Source: an uncultured Marinobacter sp. (GTDB taxonomy: Bacteria; Pseudomonadota; Gammaproteobacteria; Pseudomonadales; Oleiphilaceae). From it: a DNA stretch of 41,457 nucleotides. Where the stretch lies: contig CAJXOQ010000010.1 of NCBI GenBank assembly GCA_913057975.1, positions 1 through 41,457 of the forward strand. Direction: 5' to 3'. Within the stretch, counting starts at the first letter, position 1. Each line of letters begins with the position of its first letter. The translations under genes were made by a program, and so were the position numbers. Positions 9,322-17,598 of the stretch are shown piece after piece. Under the pieces are notes generated by a model that saw only the letters and a list, made by a program, of their open reading frames with translations, was not told where the DNA came from and did not search any database.

Positions 9322-9639
9322 ATGTTTAAAAAATGGTTCCTGATGTTAGCGGCGTTGGTGTTCAGCGTTGCCGCGCTGGCCGCCGACAAAAGCTACGTAT
9401 TGGGCGTGGACGGCCTGGCCTGTCCCTTCTGTGCCTATGGCATCGAGAAACGTCTGAATAAAGTGGATGGCGTCACCGGCGTGGAGGTGGACATCGGAAA
9501 AAGTACGGTGCGTGTCACCCTTCAGGAGGGCAAGCCTTTCTCTGAGGAGCGGGCACGTCAGGCTGTTGAAGAGGCCGGCTTCACGCTGCGCTCATACTCA
9601 GAGGCCGAAGGTGAAACAGGAGGCAGTGATGCGAAATAA
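9322..9639 (+). CDS. Secreted HMA-domain protein with CPFC loop (MerP-like)
   Basis: The product has 105 residues: a signal peptide ending ALA-AD near residue 20, then one HMA fold with GLACPFC (Cys34, Cys37) and the closing EEAGFTLRS element. The usual Thr/His before the first Cys is Ala, and the pair is separated by Pro-Phe. That gives it the look of a thioredoxin-type redox pair as much as a metal loop. It probably acts in the periplasm, receiving metal from the ATPase or being reduced by the CcdA-like protein. The start at 9322 is supported by AGAGGA; a longer frame from 9277 lacks a signal peptide at its start. It lies 41 bases after the ATPase and overlaps the next gene by 11. Confidence 0.85.
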   Translation: MFKKWFLMLAALVFSVAALAADKSYVLGVDGLACPFCAYGIEKRLNKVDGVTGVEVDIGKSTVRVTLQEGKPFSEERARQAVEEAGFTLRSYSEAEGETGGSDAK

Positions 9640-10546
9640 CAACCAGTCAATAGGCTTGTCCCTGCTGGTCGGTGCTCTGGTACTGACCGGTGTGCCCTCG
9701 GCACAAGCCGCACCCAACACCTTCAACACGGCTCTGCCCGTGCCCCAGGGTGAAACCATCTGGCGGGAGCAACTGGTCTTACGAGAGCGTTCCGATGATG
9801 GGCCCATGGATCGAGAGGTCTCGGTCCAGGCTCTGGGCAGTGTCCTGGGTTATGGCATAACCTCGAAGCTGGCGGTGTTCGGCGTTGTCCCTTACTTTTT
9901 CAACAAGACACTGGACGTCACCACGCCCATGGGCCGGATTGAGCGCGATACCGGCGGCATCGGCGACGTCTCGTTGTTCGGGCGTTACACGGTTTACCAG
10001 GACGACTTCACCGGCGGCACCTTCCGGGTCGCGCCGATTTTCGGGCTCACCGCACCAACCGGCGACAGTGACGACCGCGATCGTTTCGGCGAACTGCCAC
10101 GCCCATTGCAGGTTGGTGACGGAGCCTGGGATGGGTTTGGCGGCGTGGTGGCCACCTATCAGACTTTGCAGTACCAGATGGACGCGCAGTTGCTCTACCG
10201 CGAAAACGGGCGCCACGAAGGCTTCGCCCACGGCGACGAGACCCGTCTCGACGCCTCACTGCAATACCGGATCTGGCCACTCAGCCTGGAAGGTGTATCC
10301 GGCACTCCAGGCTTTACCTACGCCCTGCTCGAATCCAATCTCATTCACCGCGAGCGCAACGAGATCGGCAGTGGTACCGATGCCAATTCCGGTGGTACCC
10401 AATGGCTGCTGGCGCCCGGTTTGCAATACATCACCCGGCGTTGGGTCGTCGAGGGCACGGTACAACTGCCGGTGGCCGAAGATCCCAATGGTGATGCCAT
10501 TCAGGACGATTACATTGTACGCGTTGGCTTTCGCCGCAATTTCTAG
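9629..10546 (+). CDS. Outer-membrane beta-barrel-like protein (phenol-degradation MetA-like transporter family)
   Basis: The product has 305 residues. A signal peptide ends at AQAAP near residue 28. The rest is built of alternating amphipathic strands with aromatic ends (SVLGYGITSKLAVFGVVPYFF, GDVSLFGRYTVY, LDASLQYRIW). The last residues are GFRRNF, ending in Phe as in proteins inserted by the BAM machinery. The pattern resembles the Phenol_MetA_deg-type outer-membrane family, whose substrates are poorly known. AGGAGG lies five bases before the chosen ATG, which is inside the end of the previous gene (11-base overlap), so the two are coupled. It could be the outer-membrane exit or entry route of this cluster. 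Confidence 0.75.
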   Translation: MRNNNQSIGLSLLVGALVLTGVPSAQAAPNTFNTALPVPQGETIWREQLVLRERSDDGPMDREVSVQALGSVLGYGITSKLAVFGVVPYFFNKTLDVTTPMGRIERDTGGIGDVSLFGRYTVYQDDFTGGTFRVAPIFGLTAPTGDSDDRDRFGELPRPLQVGDGAWDGFGGVVATYQTLQYQMDAQLLYRENGRHEGFAHGDETRLDASLQYRIWPLSLEGVSGTPGFTYALLESNLIHRERNEIGSGTDANSGGTQWLLAPGLQYITRRWVVEGTVQLPVAEDPNGDAIQDDYIVRVGFRRNF

Positions 10547-10560
10547 GGGTTGAGGGCATC

Positions 10561-11532
10561 ATGAGAAACGTTGGTAAATGGCTCACCTACAGTACGCTCG
10601 GGCTGGTGGCAGCACTCACCCTGCTTGGCTGCGCGGGCGGAGCCATCAACTGGAACCAGGAACCGCCCTACTCGCTGACGCTTGCCTGGGGCGAAAAAGG
10701 CAGTGGTCCAGGGCAATTCAATGATCCCACCGGGATTGCGGTAACAGACACCGAGGTTTTCATCTCCGATGCCCGCAACGGGCGTATCCAGGTTTTCGAT
10801 CACCAGGGGCAATTCAGGCGTGAATTCGGTGCACCCGGCGATGGGATCGGTGAGCTCGGGCGCCCCATGAACCTGACCATTCACAACGACAAACTTTACG
10901 TGCCGGAGTACATGAACGACCGGATTCAGGTGTTCAGCCTGACTGGCGAGCCGCTGAGGATCATTGGCAGCCCCGGCAAGGGGCCTGGCCAGTTTAACGC
11001 GCCCGGAGGTGTTGCAGTGGCCAATGACGGTGATCTGTTTGTGGCGGACTTTTACAATCACCGTGTGCAACATTTAAACGCGGATGGCTCATTCGTCAAA
11101 CAGTGGGGAACAACCGGGAAGACTGGCAGGAGTGCCGGCGAGTTTACCTATCCCACCGACGTGGCGCTGGGAAAGGATGGGGCTCTCTACGTGGCCGATG
11201 GCTACGGAAATCGTGTCCAGGTTTTTGACGCCGGCGGCGATTTCCTGCACAAGTGGGGAGGGCCGTTTGCCCTGGGCCTTTACGGGCCTTTCAAGGGCTG
11301 GTTCACCACCGCGACGTCCATCGCGATTGGCCCCGAAGGCAATGTCTTTGTGGCGGATTTCTATAATGATCGTATACAGAAGTTCGCGGCGGATGGGGGT
11401 TACCTCACCGCATTTGGCAGCGAGCCGGAGAACCCCGGCCACACGGCGATGGCAGTTGCCGTTTGCCATGATGGAGCAGTGTGGAGCGTGAATTTTGCCG
11501 ACAACCGGGTCGGGAGGTGGCAGCCGGATTAA
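10561..11532 (+). CDS. NHL-repeat six-bladed propeller lipoprotein
   Basis: The product has 323 residues. The N-terminal lipobox TLLGC places the lipidated residue at Cys24; the next residue is Ala, so sorting to the outer membrane is expected. Six repeats follow, each of about 45 residues, with the NHL pattern of GxF-PxGIAV, then VADxxNxRVQxF and a closing GxFxxxxG. The repeats span roughly residues 50 to 320, a complete propeller. NHL propellers act as binding scaffolds or, rarely, lyases. No catalytic site is obvious here. It begins 14 bases after the barrel gene with GAGGG four bases before the ATG. It ends overlapping pvuE tail to tail. Confidence 0.85.
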   Translation: MRNVGKWLTYSTLGLVAALTLLGCAGGAINWNQEPPYSLTLAWGEKGSGPGQFNDPTGIAVTDTEVFISDARNGRIQVFDHQGQFRREFGAPGDGIGELGRPMNLTIHNDKLYVPEYMNDRIQVFSLTGEPLRIIGSPGKGPGQFNAPGGVAVANDGDLFVADFYNHRVQHLNADGSFVKQWGTTGKTGRSAGEFTYPTDVALGKDGALYVADGYGNRVQVFDAGGDFLHKWGGPFALGLYGPFKGWFTTATSIAIGPEGNVFVADFYNDRIQKFAADGGYLTAFGSEPENPGHTAMAVAVCHDGAVWSVNFADNRVGRWQPD

Positions 11533-12368
11533 GTGGTCTGATGCTCAGCCATCCCGTGGATCAGACCGTGATGGTTCGGTGTCCCGCTGTCCCGGAAAGA
11601 CTCGGCAAATCCGGAACAGAATGGTCGGCCGTCCCGCCCCGTTGTGACGTGTGTATGCACCCGAAAGACCCGGTTGATCAGGGGCTCGGTAATAACCTCT
11701 CCGGGGCTGCCGATGGTTTCGAGCCGGCCGTCCGCCAGAACCGCAATCCGGTCGGCAAATTGTGCGGCCTGGTTCAGGTCATGCAATGACATCACCACCG
11801 TCAGCCCGTGTTCCCGATTCAGCTTGGACAGCAATTCCAGTACTTCCAGCTGGTAGCCCCAGTCCAGAAACGTGGTGGGTTCGTCCAGCAGCAGAATGTC
11901 GGTTTCCTGGGCCAGGGCCATGGCGATCCATACCCGCTGCTGTTGTCCTCCGGACAGCGCTTCTACCGGTCGCTCCGCCAAATCCGAGACCCCCGTCATT
12001 GCCATGGCATCGAGGGTTGCGTTGTCGTCGGTGGTGAGGTTGCGCTGCCACCATTTGCGGTGTGGGAAACGACCCAGAGCCACCAGATCCTGAACCCGAA
12101 TGCCATCGGGAACGATCGGTTTCTGGGGCAGCATGGCGAGCCTGAGGGCCAGTTTGCCCCGGTGCCATTGGTCAACCGGCTGGTCGTCCAGGTAGACCTG
12201 ACCGGACCGGGCCGGCAACAGGCCCGCAAAGCTTTTCAGCAAAGTACTTTTACCAGAACCGTTGGGGCCCAGCAGGCAGGTAATCCCACCCTCGGGAATG
12301 GCCAGCGAGACGTTGTCCACGACCGGTTTGGAGCCATAGGCAAGAGAGAGCTGCTCGGTTCGTAACAT
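11529..12368 (-). CDS. pvuE: Vibrioferrin ABC transporter ATP-binding protein
   Basis: The product has 279 residues, with Walker A GPNGSGKST, signature LSGGQQQRVWIA, Walker B ILLLDEPT and the switch His in MSLHDLNQAA. It is of the FepC/FhuC class that powers siderophore import through FecCD-type permeases. An open frame reaches 12527, but that overlaps pvuD by about 145 bases; the ATG at 12368 begins MLRTEQLSLAYG, the normal start of the fold, 14 bases after the pvuD stop. It is last in the pvuABCDE order. Its stop shares four bases with the stop of the NHL gene on the other strand. Confidence 0.9.
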   Translation of the reverse strand: MLRTEQLSLAYGSKPVVDNVSLAIPEGGITCLLGPNGSGKSTLLKSFAGLLPARSGQVYLDDQPVDQWHRGKLALRLAMLPQKPIVPDGIRVQDLVALGRFPHRKWWQRNLTTDDNATLDAMAMTGVSDLAERPVEALSGGQQQRVWIAMALAQETDILLLDEPTTFLDWGYQLEVLELLSKLNREHGLTVVMSLHDLNQAAQFADRIAVLADGRLETIGSPGEVITEPLINRVFRVHTHVTTGRDGRPFCSGFAESFRDSGTPNHHGLIHGMAEHQTT

Positions 12369-12382
12369 GGAGAATCCCGGCC

Positions 12383-13459
12383 TCAGGGTTGTCGCGATAA
12401 CAGATAAAGAAAGAACGGTACACCAAGGACGGCGGAAACCACACCCACGGGCACTTCGTAGGGTGTAAACAGCGTCCGGCCGAGTAAATCCGCCAATACC
12501 GCCAGCACCGCTCCCAATAGTACACACAACACCAACTGGACCGGAAGGTTGGCCCCCGCCAGCCGTCGGCTGATGTGGGGGATCAGCAAACCAATGAAGC
12601 CAACCGGCCCCACCACGCCCACGGCACTGGCCGCCAGCAGGGTAGCAATCAGCAGGGCAAAGGCGCGCCAGCGGTTCAGCCCCAGGCCCAGGGTGCGAAC
12701 GTGTTGATCGTCAAGCTGCATGACTTCCAGGGGACGCACTAGCAGGCCGACACCGACCAGACCAATAAGCGTCCATGGCAGCAACGTGCGGAGGTGCTGC
12801 CATTCGGCGCCGTAAAGTGAGCCAGCCAGCCACTGGGCAACCAGTTCAGTATGGGCGTGGCCCCAGAATGCCAGCGCACCGGTGGTCAGTGCATGCAACA
12901 TACCGGCAATGACCGCACCGGTCAGCGTCATTTTGACCGGCGACAGCTGGCCATGCCGCATGCCCAGGAAGTACACCGCAAGCGCTGTTACCAGCCCGCC
13001 TGCCATGGCAAACAGGGGCAAATACTGAAGGGCAAACGACGTATTGTTGTAGGGATCGGCACTGGACACCAACCAGTCTCCGATAATAAAAGCGACGACC
13101 GCCACCAGGCTGGCGCCGGCGGAGATGCCGAGAATGCCGGCTTCTGCCAACGGATTGCGGCTAAGCAACTGTAACAGCCACCCTGACAGGGCAAAATGAA
13201 TACCAATCAGGGCGCCGGTCAGGGTACGGGGCAACCGTAATTCGAAGACCACTCGCTGCACGTGTTGAGTGCTGTCGCCGGTCAACCCGGCCCACACCTG
13301 GGACCACGTCAGGTCCACCGCCCCCAGCTGGACGCCCGCGACGATGACAACAACCAGGCTGAGCCCGCCAGCCAGAAGCAGCCGGGCAACGGGGCCGGCG
13401 CCTGGAATTCGCATGCCACGGCGGCCTGCCCGAGGCGGTGTCGTAGCCGGATGGGTCAC
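12383..13459 (-). CDS. pvuD: Vibrioferrin ABC transporter permease (FecCD family)
   Basis: This 358-residue membrane protein has about nine to ten predicted spans. The FecCD family elements LRLPRTLTGALIG, GISAGASLVA and FIGLLIPHISRRLAG are all present, the last being the ATPase-contact region. It forms the inner-membrane channel with the neighbouring permease and carries the ferric siderophore from the binding protein to the cytoplasm. The gene starts one base after the upstream permease stop. It has a somewhat longer polar N-terminus (about 25 residues) than its partner. Naming as pvuD rests on gene order. Confidence 0.88.
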   Translation of the reverse strand: MTHPATTPPRAGRRGMRIPGAGPVARLLLAGGLSLVVVIVAGVQLGAVDLTWSQVWAGLTGDSTQHVQRVVFELRLPRTLTGALIGIHFALSGWLLQLLSRNPLAEAGILGISAGASLVAVVAFIIGDWLVSSADPYNNTSFALQYLPLFAMAGGLVTALAVYFLGMRHGQLSPVKMTLTGAVIAGMLHALTTGALAFWGHAHTELVAQWLAGSLYGAEWQHLRTLLPWTLIGLVGVGLLVRPLEVMQLDDQHVRTLGLGLNRWRAFALLIATLLAASAVGVVGPVGFIGLLIPHISRRLAGANLPVQLVLCVLLGAVLAVLADLLGRTLFTPYEVPVGVVSAVLGVPFFLYLLSRQP

Positions 13460-13460
13460 G

Positions 13461-14465
13461 TTATGCGCTCCGGGGTGAGGTTCGCGAGTTAAGCAGATAG
13501 ATCAGCCAGGGGGCCCCGATAAGGGCCGTCAGCATACCGACGGGTAGCTCCTGGGGAAAGGCCAGTTGCCGTGCCAGGATATCCGCCGCCAGCAACAACA
13601 GCCCTCCAAACAGAGCACTCAGGGGCAGCCAGTGCTGGATCTGGTTGCCGGCCAGCCGCCTGGCAATGTGCGGCGCCACCAGTCCGATAAACACGATCGG
13701 GCCGGTGAAAGCGACCAGCGCGGCGGCCAGCAGTAGGGCCAGCAGCAAAAAAATCAGTCGCCAGCGGCCGACCGACAGTCCCATGGCCAGCGCCAGATCA
13801 TCATCAAGTTGCAGTAAGCGGAAGGGTCTCTGCATCACAACCAGGGCACCGAGCGGAAGCAGCAGCCAGGGCAGCACCATTTGAAGCTGAAGCCAGCCCC
13901 GCCCCATCAGGCTGCCCGCCAGCCAGTAATACAATTCCGCCGCCTCCGCCCCGGACACCAGCAGAAGGCCCGTGGTGAGTGCAGTAGCCAGTGACGTGAC
14001 GGCGATGCCGGCGAGTACCACACGCTCGGGCTGAAGCTGACGGCGGCCAGCGATGGCAAACGTCAAAGCACCACCGAGCAGCCCACCGGCAAGGGCCATC
14101 AGCGGCAGCCACATTGCGCCCGGCGAACTCAGGGTTCGAAGCGACACCACCGCCAGGGCAGCAGAGGCAATCACGCCGGTAAGTCCGGGGGAGGCCAGCG
14201 AATTCCGCGTAACGCCCTGCATCACGGCACCCGCAACTCCGAGGGCCGCACCACCGAGAATACCGAGCAGGTTGCGCGGCAGCCGCAGTTCCAGCACGGT
14301 GATGCGCGTCAGCAGGTCGCTGCTGCCGTCGATGGCTGACAGCAACAAGGTCGGCGACACCCATCGGGAGCCCGCCATCAGGCCAACGAAGAACAGCAGC
14401 ACGAGGAGAAATACCGTTGCCCCGTAGAGGCCCATCGGGCGTATGGCTGAGTCGGAACCCGTCAT
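13461..14465 (-). CDS. pvuC: Vibrioferrin ABC transporter permease (FecCD family)
   Basis: The product has 334 residues. The same family elements as the next gene are seen: LRLPRNLLGILGG, a Gly-rich SPGLTGVIASAAL segment and FIGLVAPHIARRLAGNQ. It is the partner subunit of the heterodimeric import channel. The start overlaps the end of the binding-protein gene by four bases, which points to translational coupling. The two permeases look like an old duplication but are clearly diverged. Confidence 0.88.
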   Translation of the reverse strand: MTGSDSAIRPMGLYGATVFLLVLLFFVGLMAGSRWVSPTLLLSAIDGSSDLLTRITVLELRLPRNLLGILGGAALGVAGAVMQGVTRNSLASPGLTGVIASAALAVVSLRTLSSPGAMWLPLMALAGGLLGGALTFAIAGRRQLQPERVVLAGIAVTSLATALTTGLLLVSGAEAAELYYWLAGSLMGRGWLQLQMVLPWLLLPLGALVVMQRPFRLLQLDDDLALAMGLSVGRWRLIFLLLALLLAAALVAFTGPIVFIGLVAPHIARRLAGNQIQHWLPLSALFGGLLLLAADILARQLAFPQELPVGMLTALIGAPWLIYLLNSRTSPRSA

Positions 14466-15385
14466 TTGTCGGGTTCCGATGTCAGCAGCAGGCGCTGTAT
14501 GTCATCCAGGATGCGCTCACGGGCAATCGGACCGGCCCCTTCTTTCCAATAGTGCGGTACTTCGTAGACCTGGCCCGTGCGCACGGCCTTGAGATAGGGC
14601 CAGATGGGGTTCATCGTGAACGCGCGCTGACGACTGGTGGGCAACAGCAGAATGGTATCCGGGTTAAGTTCCAGCAAGGCTTCAAGACTGATCCGGTAGC
14701 CCAGTGGGATGCCGCTGTCAGGATTCGGCGGCTGGCCCCCGACATTGTCGAAGCCCAGACGCTCCAGCAGCGCCGTCGGCAGAAAATGGTCGTAATAGAC
14801 GAAGGGAGTTTCACTACCGCTGGTCAGCAGCGCCACCGTCTCGGCAGGCTCTGGTTTGTTGCGGTCCGCGAGTAATTGAACGCGATCACGAAAGCGGGTG
14901 TTGAGTGCGCTGGCTTTCGCCGGTGCACCCAGTGCCTGCCCCGCCAACTCTAAGCCCCGCAAGCTGTCCTGGACCGTGATCAGGTCCAGGGCCAGCATCG
15001 GGGCGATGGCTTCAATCTGGTCACCGTCTTTCTCGGTATAACGGCGAATGGCGATGACAAGATCCGGCCGGACCGACGACAGTACCTCCAGGTTGGGCTG
15101 ATGTCGGGGGCCGAGCCCCGTCACCCCATCTAACCGTGACGCCAGGTAGTCGGGCACGCCCTGAAGTCCGTAGTCGGTGACCGCAACCGGCGGTGTATCC
15201 AGCGCCAGTGCGACATCGGCCCCAAAGGTCGAAATCGCAGCGGGCCGGACCGCCGGTGCGGACAACCGCAGGGTTTCCCCGCGGTCATCCGTCAACCGGA
15301 TATTCTCGTCTTGCGCCCATCCTGACGCAGGCGATAGCAACACAACGAGCAGGATCTTTGCGATCCGGTTCCGTAAGCAGGCCAT
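14462..15385 (-). CDS. pvuB: Periplasmic ferric-siderophore binding protein
   Basis: The product has 307 residues. A signal peptide ends near SGWAQD around residue 25, and the rest matches the class III (FhuD/FepB-like) two-lobed binding fold: an early RPAAISTFGADVALAL segment, a VLSSVRPDLVIA strand, a long linking helix and a C-terminal SLEALLELNPDTILLL motif. It collects ferric vibrioferrin arriving through the receptor and presents it to the permeases. Its ATG overlaps the receptor stop by one base (TGATG). No lipobox is seen, so it should be soluble in the periplasm. Confidence 0.88.
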   Translation of the reverse strand: MACLRNRIAKILLVVLLSPASGWAQDENIRLTDDRGETLRLSAPAVRPAAISTFGADVALALDTPPVAVTDYGLQGVPDYLASRLDGVTGLGPRHQPNLEVLSSVRPDLVIAIRRYTEKDGDQIEAIAPMLALDLITVQDSLRGLELAGQALGAPAKASALNTRFRDRVQLLADRNKPEPAETVALLTSGSETPFVYYDHFLPTALLERLGFDNVGGQPPNPDSGIPLGYRISLEALLELNPDTILLLPTSRQRAFTMNPIWPYLKAVRTGQVYEVPHYWKEGAGPIARERILDDIQRLLLTSEPDK

Positions 15386-17493
15386 CAGAAGTCGAGCTGT
15401 GCCTCAAGAATAAAGCTTCGGCCCGGCTGGGGCACACGGCCGACCGGGCTGACGTCCACGCCCCGGAAGTAGTAATCCTCATCCAGCAGGTTGTTGACGG
15501 CCAGGCCCAGGTTCAGCACACGATCACCGCCAACCGCAAAATCGCGACCGACTCTGGTTGTGACCAGATGGTAGTCCGGCAACTCACCGGCACTGCCATT
15601 GCTGGTTTCTTCTTCGGTGTTGTCCGCATCGCTGTAGCTTTCGCTGACGTAAACCCAGTTCAGGCTGGCGTCCCAGGCCTGGTAACTGTACAGCGCCTCC
15701 GCACTGACTTTATGGGTCGGTGCGTTGGGAAGTTCGTTGCCCTCGTTGTCACCGGTCAACTGCTCGGTGTCGAGGAAGGTATAGCCAAGGCCCAGTTCCC
15801 ACTGACTGTTGAGGGCCCAGCGGTTCGACAATTCGACCCCCTGGTGGCGGGTTTCTCCCAGGTTCTCGAAACGACTGGTCGAGCTGTTAAATTGGATCTG
15901 ATCCTCATAATCAATGCGGAACAAGGTCGCTGAAGACAGCAGCTCGGGGGTGACCTGCAGGCGCGCGCCCAGCTCGTGGTTCCACGCTGTTTCATTGGCA
16001 ACTGCACCGTCACGGGTGGTCTGGGCAATCTGTACCGGCACCAGAGAGCGCTGGCTGTTGGCAAAGACAAACAGGTCATCAGACGCCTGATAGCCTACGG
16101 TCAGGCCCGGCAACAGCTCATCCGCGTTGTTTTCCTCGGTGTTGCCAGTCAGGTTGTCACGGAAGTCCATGTCGACATCTTCATAGCGCAGGCCCGGTGT
16201 CACCGTCAGGCGGTCATCCAGGAACGACACAGTATCACTGATGTAAAATGCCATAGCCCGGGTGTCCAGGTGCCAGTCGCGCGCCACGGAACGGTTACCG
16301 GAGGAAAATTCCAGGCGATTAACGTCGAACTCCACATCCTCGCTGACAAATCGTGCACCCACGGTAATGTCGTGGCGGCCGTGGCGAATAGCAAGCCGTG
16401 GCTCCGTGCCCAATACGGTGAACAATCGTGGTGAATCCGCGACATGGGTGGAATCCAGCCCCGGGTCCGCCCAGTGGCCGGTGCCGCTGAGGTTTTGGCC
16501 GAAGTAGAAGGTGCGGTCGGCATCGTGCACAAAGTTGCGCCATTGGAATTCCACGTTATCGGCCGGCGTGTATGTCCAGGTGAAGGTCGCGCGGCTCATG
16601 TCCGCTTCATATCCGTCATGTGGGCGCTGGCTCTGGGTGCGATCCTCTTCATAGGCTTGCGGTGTCAGGGCACCGGGCAGTTCGGCCTCGACGCGATAGT
16701 ATTGCAGCTGGGTGGCCAGTTCATGCTGGTCGTTCAGGTAATAGCGGGCGTCCAGGATCAGGTTATCCACTTCGGTATCGGAGTGATCGCGAAATCCGTC
16801 GCCGCGCTGGACGTTGGCCTGGAACTGCAGGTCGAGCTTGTCGGTCGCCCGGCCGCCAACACGGTAATAGGTATCGGTAAAGACATTGCCGGTTTCTTCC
16901 GCAATGGTCACCCGCTCACGAAGGGTCTGGGAGGTTTCCGCCGGAATCGGTTTGGTGACGAAATTCACCACGCCGCCCACGTTGTTGGGGCCGTAGTGAA
17001 CGGAGGCGCCACCCCGGACAATATCAACGACTTCCAGGCTCGGAAGTGTAACCGGGAAAAGCGACACGCCCACGTTGCTGTAGGGGCCGATGGCAATCGG
17101 GTAACCGTCCAGAAGAATCTGAAGCCGTTCACTGCGCAGCGGGTTCAGACCACGCACACCGATGTTGGGAAGGATGCCCGTGCCAGTTTCATCAAGCACC
17201 GTGAGCCCCGGAACCGGGCGCAGGGCGTCGTTCAGATTCAGCGCTCCGGTCGCCTGGAGCTGATCTTCCTCCACCACCGTTCGGGCCCCGGTATAGGTCT
17301 TCTCGGACTCTTCGGTCGGTGGACCAAGCCAGTCAGCGGTAACATTGAGGCCGGGTAGCTGAGTGGGCGCATCAGCCTGCTCCTGTGCCAAAGCGGACGC
17401 CGAGCCAACAGCCAGAAACGACACCGGGAGCGTGGCTATAGCAACAGACAGTCGATGGCGGCGCAGTGGCGTTGAAACTTCGGACTTCGACAT
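15385..17493 (-). CDS. pvuA: TonB-dependent ferric vibrioferrin receptor
   Basis: The product has 702 residues: a long signal peptide ending ASALAQ, a plug domain with ALNLNDALRPVPGLTV and SLEVVDIVRGGASVHYG, then a 22-strand-type barrel ending in SFILEAQLDF with a terminal Phe. The length is typical of ferric-citrate-class siderophore receptors. I start at the ATG at 17493, preceded by GGAG, rather than at an in-frame GTG five codons earlier. A sigma70-like promoter overlapping a Fur-box-like sequence lies 38 bases upstream, so the receptor can be iron-regulated on its own. It then runs into pvuBCDE with overlapping starts. Confidence 0.92.
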   Translation of the reverse strand: MSKSEVSTPLRRHRLSVAIATLPVSFLAVGSASALAQEQADAPTQLPGLNVTADWLGPPTEESEKTYTGARTVVEEDQLQATGALNLNDALRPVPGLTVLDETGTGILPNIGVRGLNPLRSERLQILLDGYPIAIGPYSNVGVSLFPVTLPSLEVVDIVRGGASVHYGPNNVGGVVNFVTKPIPAETSQTLRERVTIAEETGNVFTDTYYRVGGRATDKLDLQFQANVQRGDGFRDHSDTEVDNLILDARYYLNDQHELATQLQYYRVEAELPGALTPQAYEEDRTQSQRPHDGYEADMSRATFTWTYTPADNVEFQWRNFVHDADRTFYFGQNLSGTGHWADPGLDSTHVADSPRLFTVLGTEPRLAIRHGRHDITVGARFVSEDVEFDVNRLEFSSGNRSVARDWHLDTRAMAFYISDTVSFLDDRLTVTPGLRYEDVDMDFRDNLTGNTEENNADELLPGLTVGYQASDDLFVFANSQRSLVPVQIAQTTRDGAVANETAWNHELGARLQVTPELLSSATLFRIDYEDQIQFNSSTSRFENLGETRHQGVELSNRWALNSQWELGLGYTFLDTEQLTGDNEGNELPNAPTHKVSAEALYSYQAWDASLNWVYVSESYSDADNTEEETSNGSAGELPDYHLVTTRVGRDFAVGGDRVLNLGLAVNNLLDEDYYFRGVDVSPVGRVPQPGRSFILEAQLDF

Positions 17494-17530
17494 TGGATTC
17501 TCCAGCACGTATTATTAAATTTGATTGCGC

Positions 17531-17558
17531 ATTTTACTGATAATAATTCGCATTTCAA
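17531..17558 (-). promoter_or_regulatory. pvuA promoter with overlapping Fur-box-like sequence
   Basis: On the minus strand TTGAAA (17553-17558) and TAAAAT (17531-17536) are 16 bases apart. The stretch 17539-17557 on the plus strand agrees at 12 of 19 positions with the Fur consensus GATAATGATAATCATTATC. It lies between pvsE and pvuA, where iron control is expected. Confidence 0.7.
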
Positions 17559-17598
17559 TTAAATTAGAATATTCCTTCCTCAAAATCTGCTTCCCGGA

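Noticed and set aside
16444..17358. A 304-codon plus-strand frame within pvuA
   Set aside because: Antisense shadow of the receptor gene, without ribosome site or domain.
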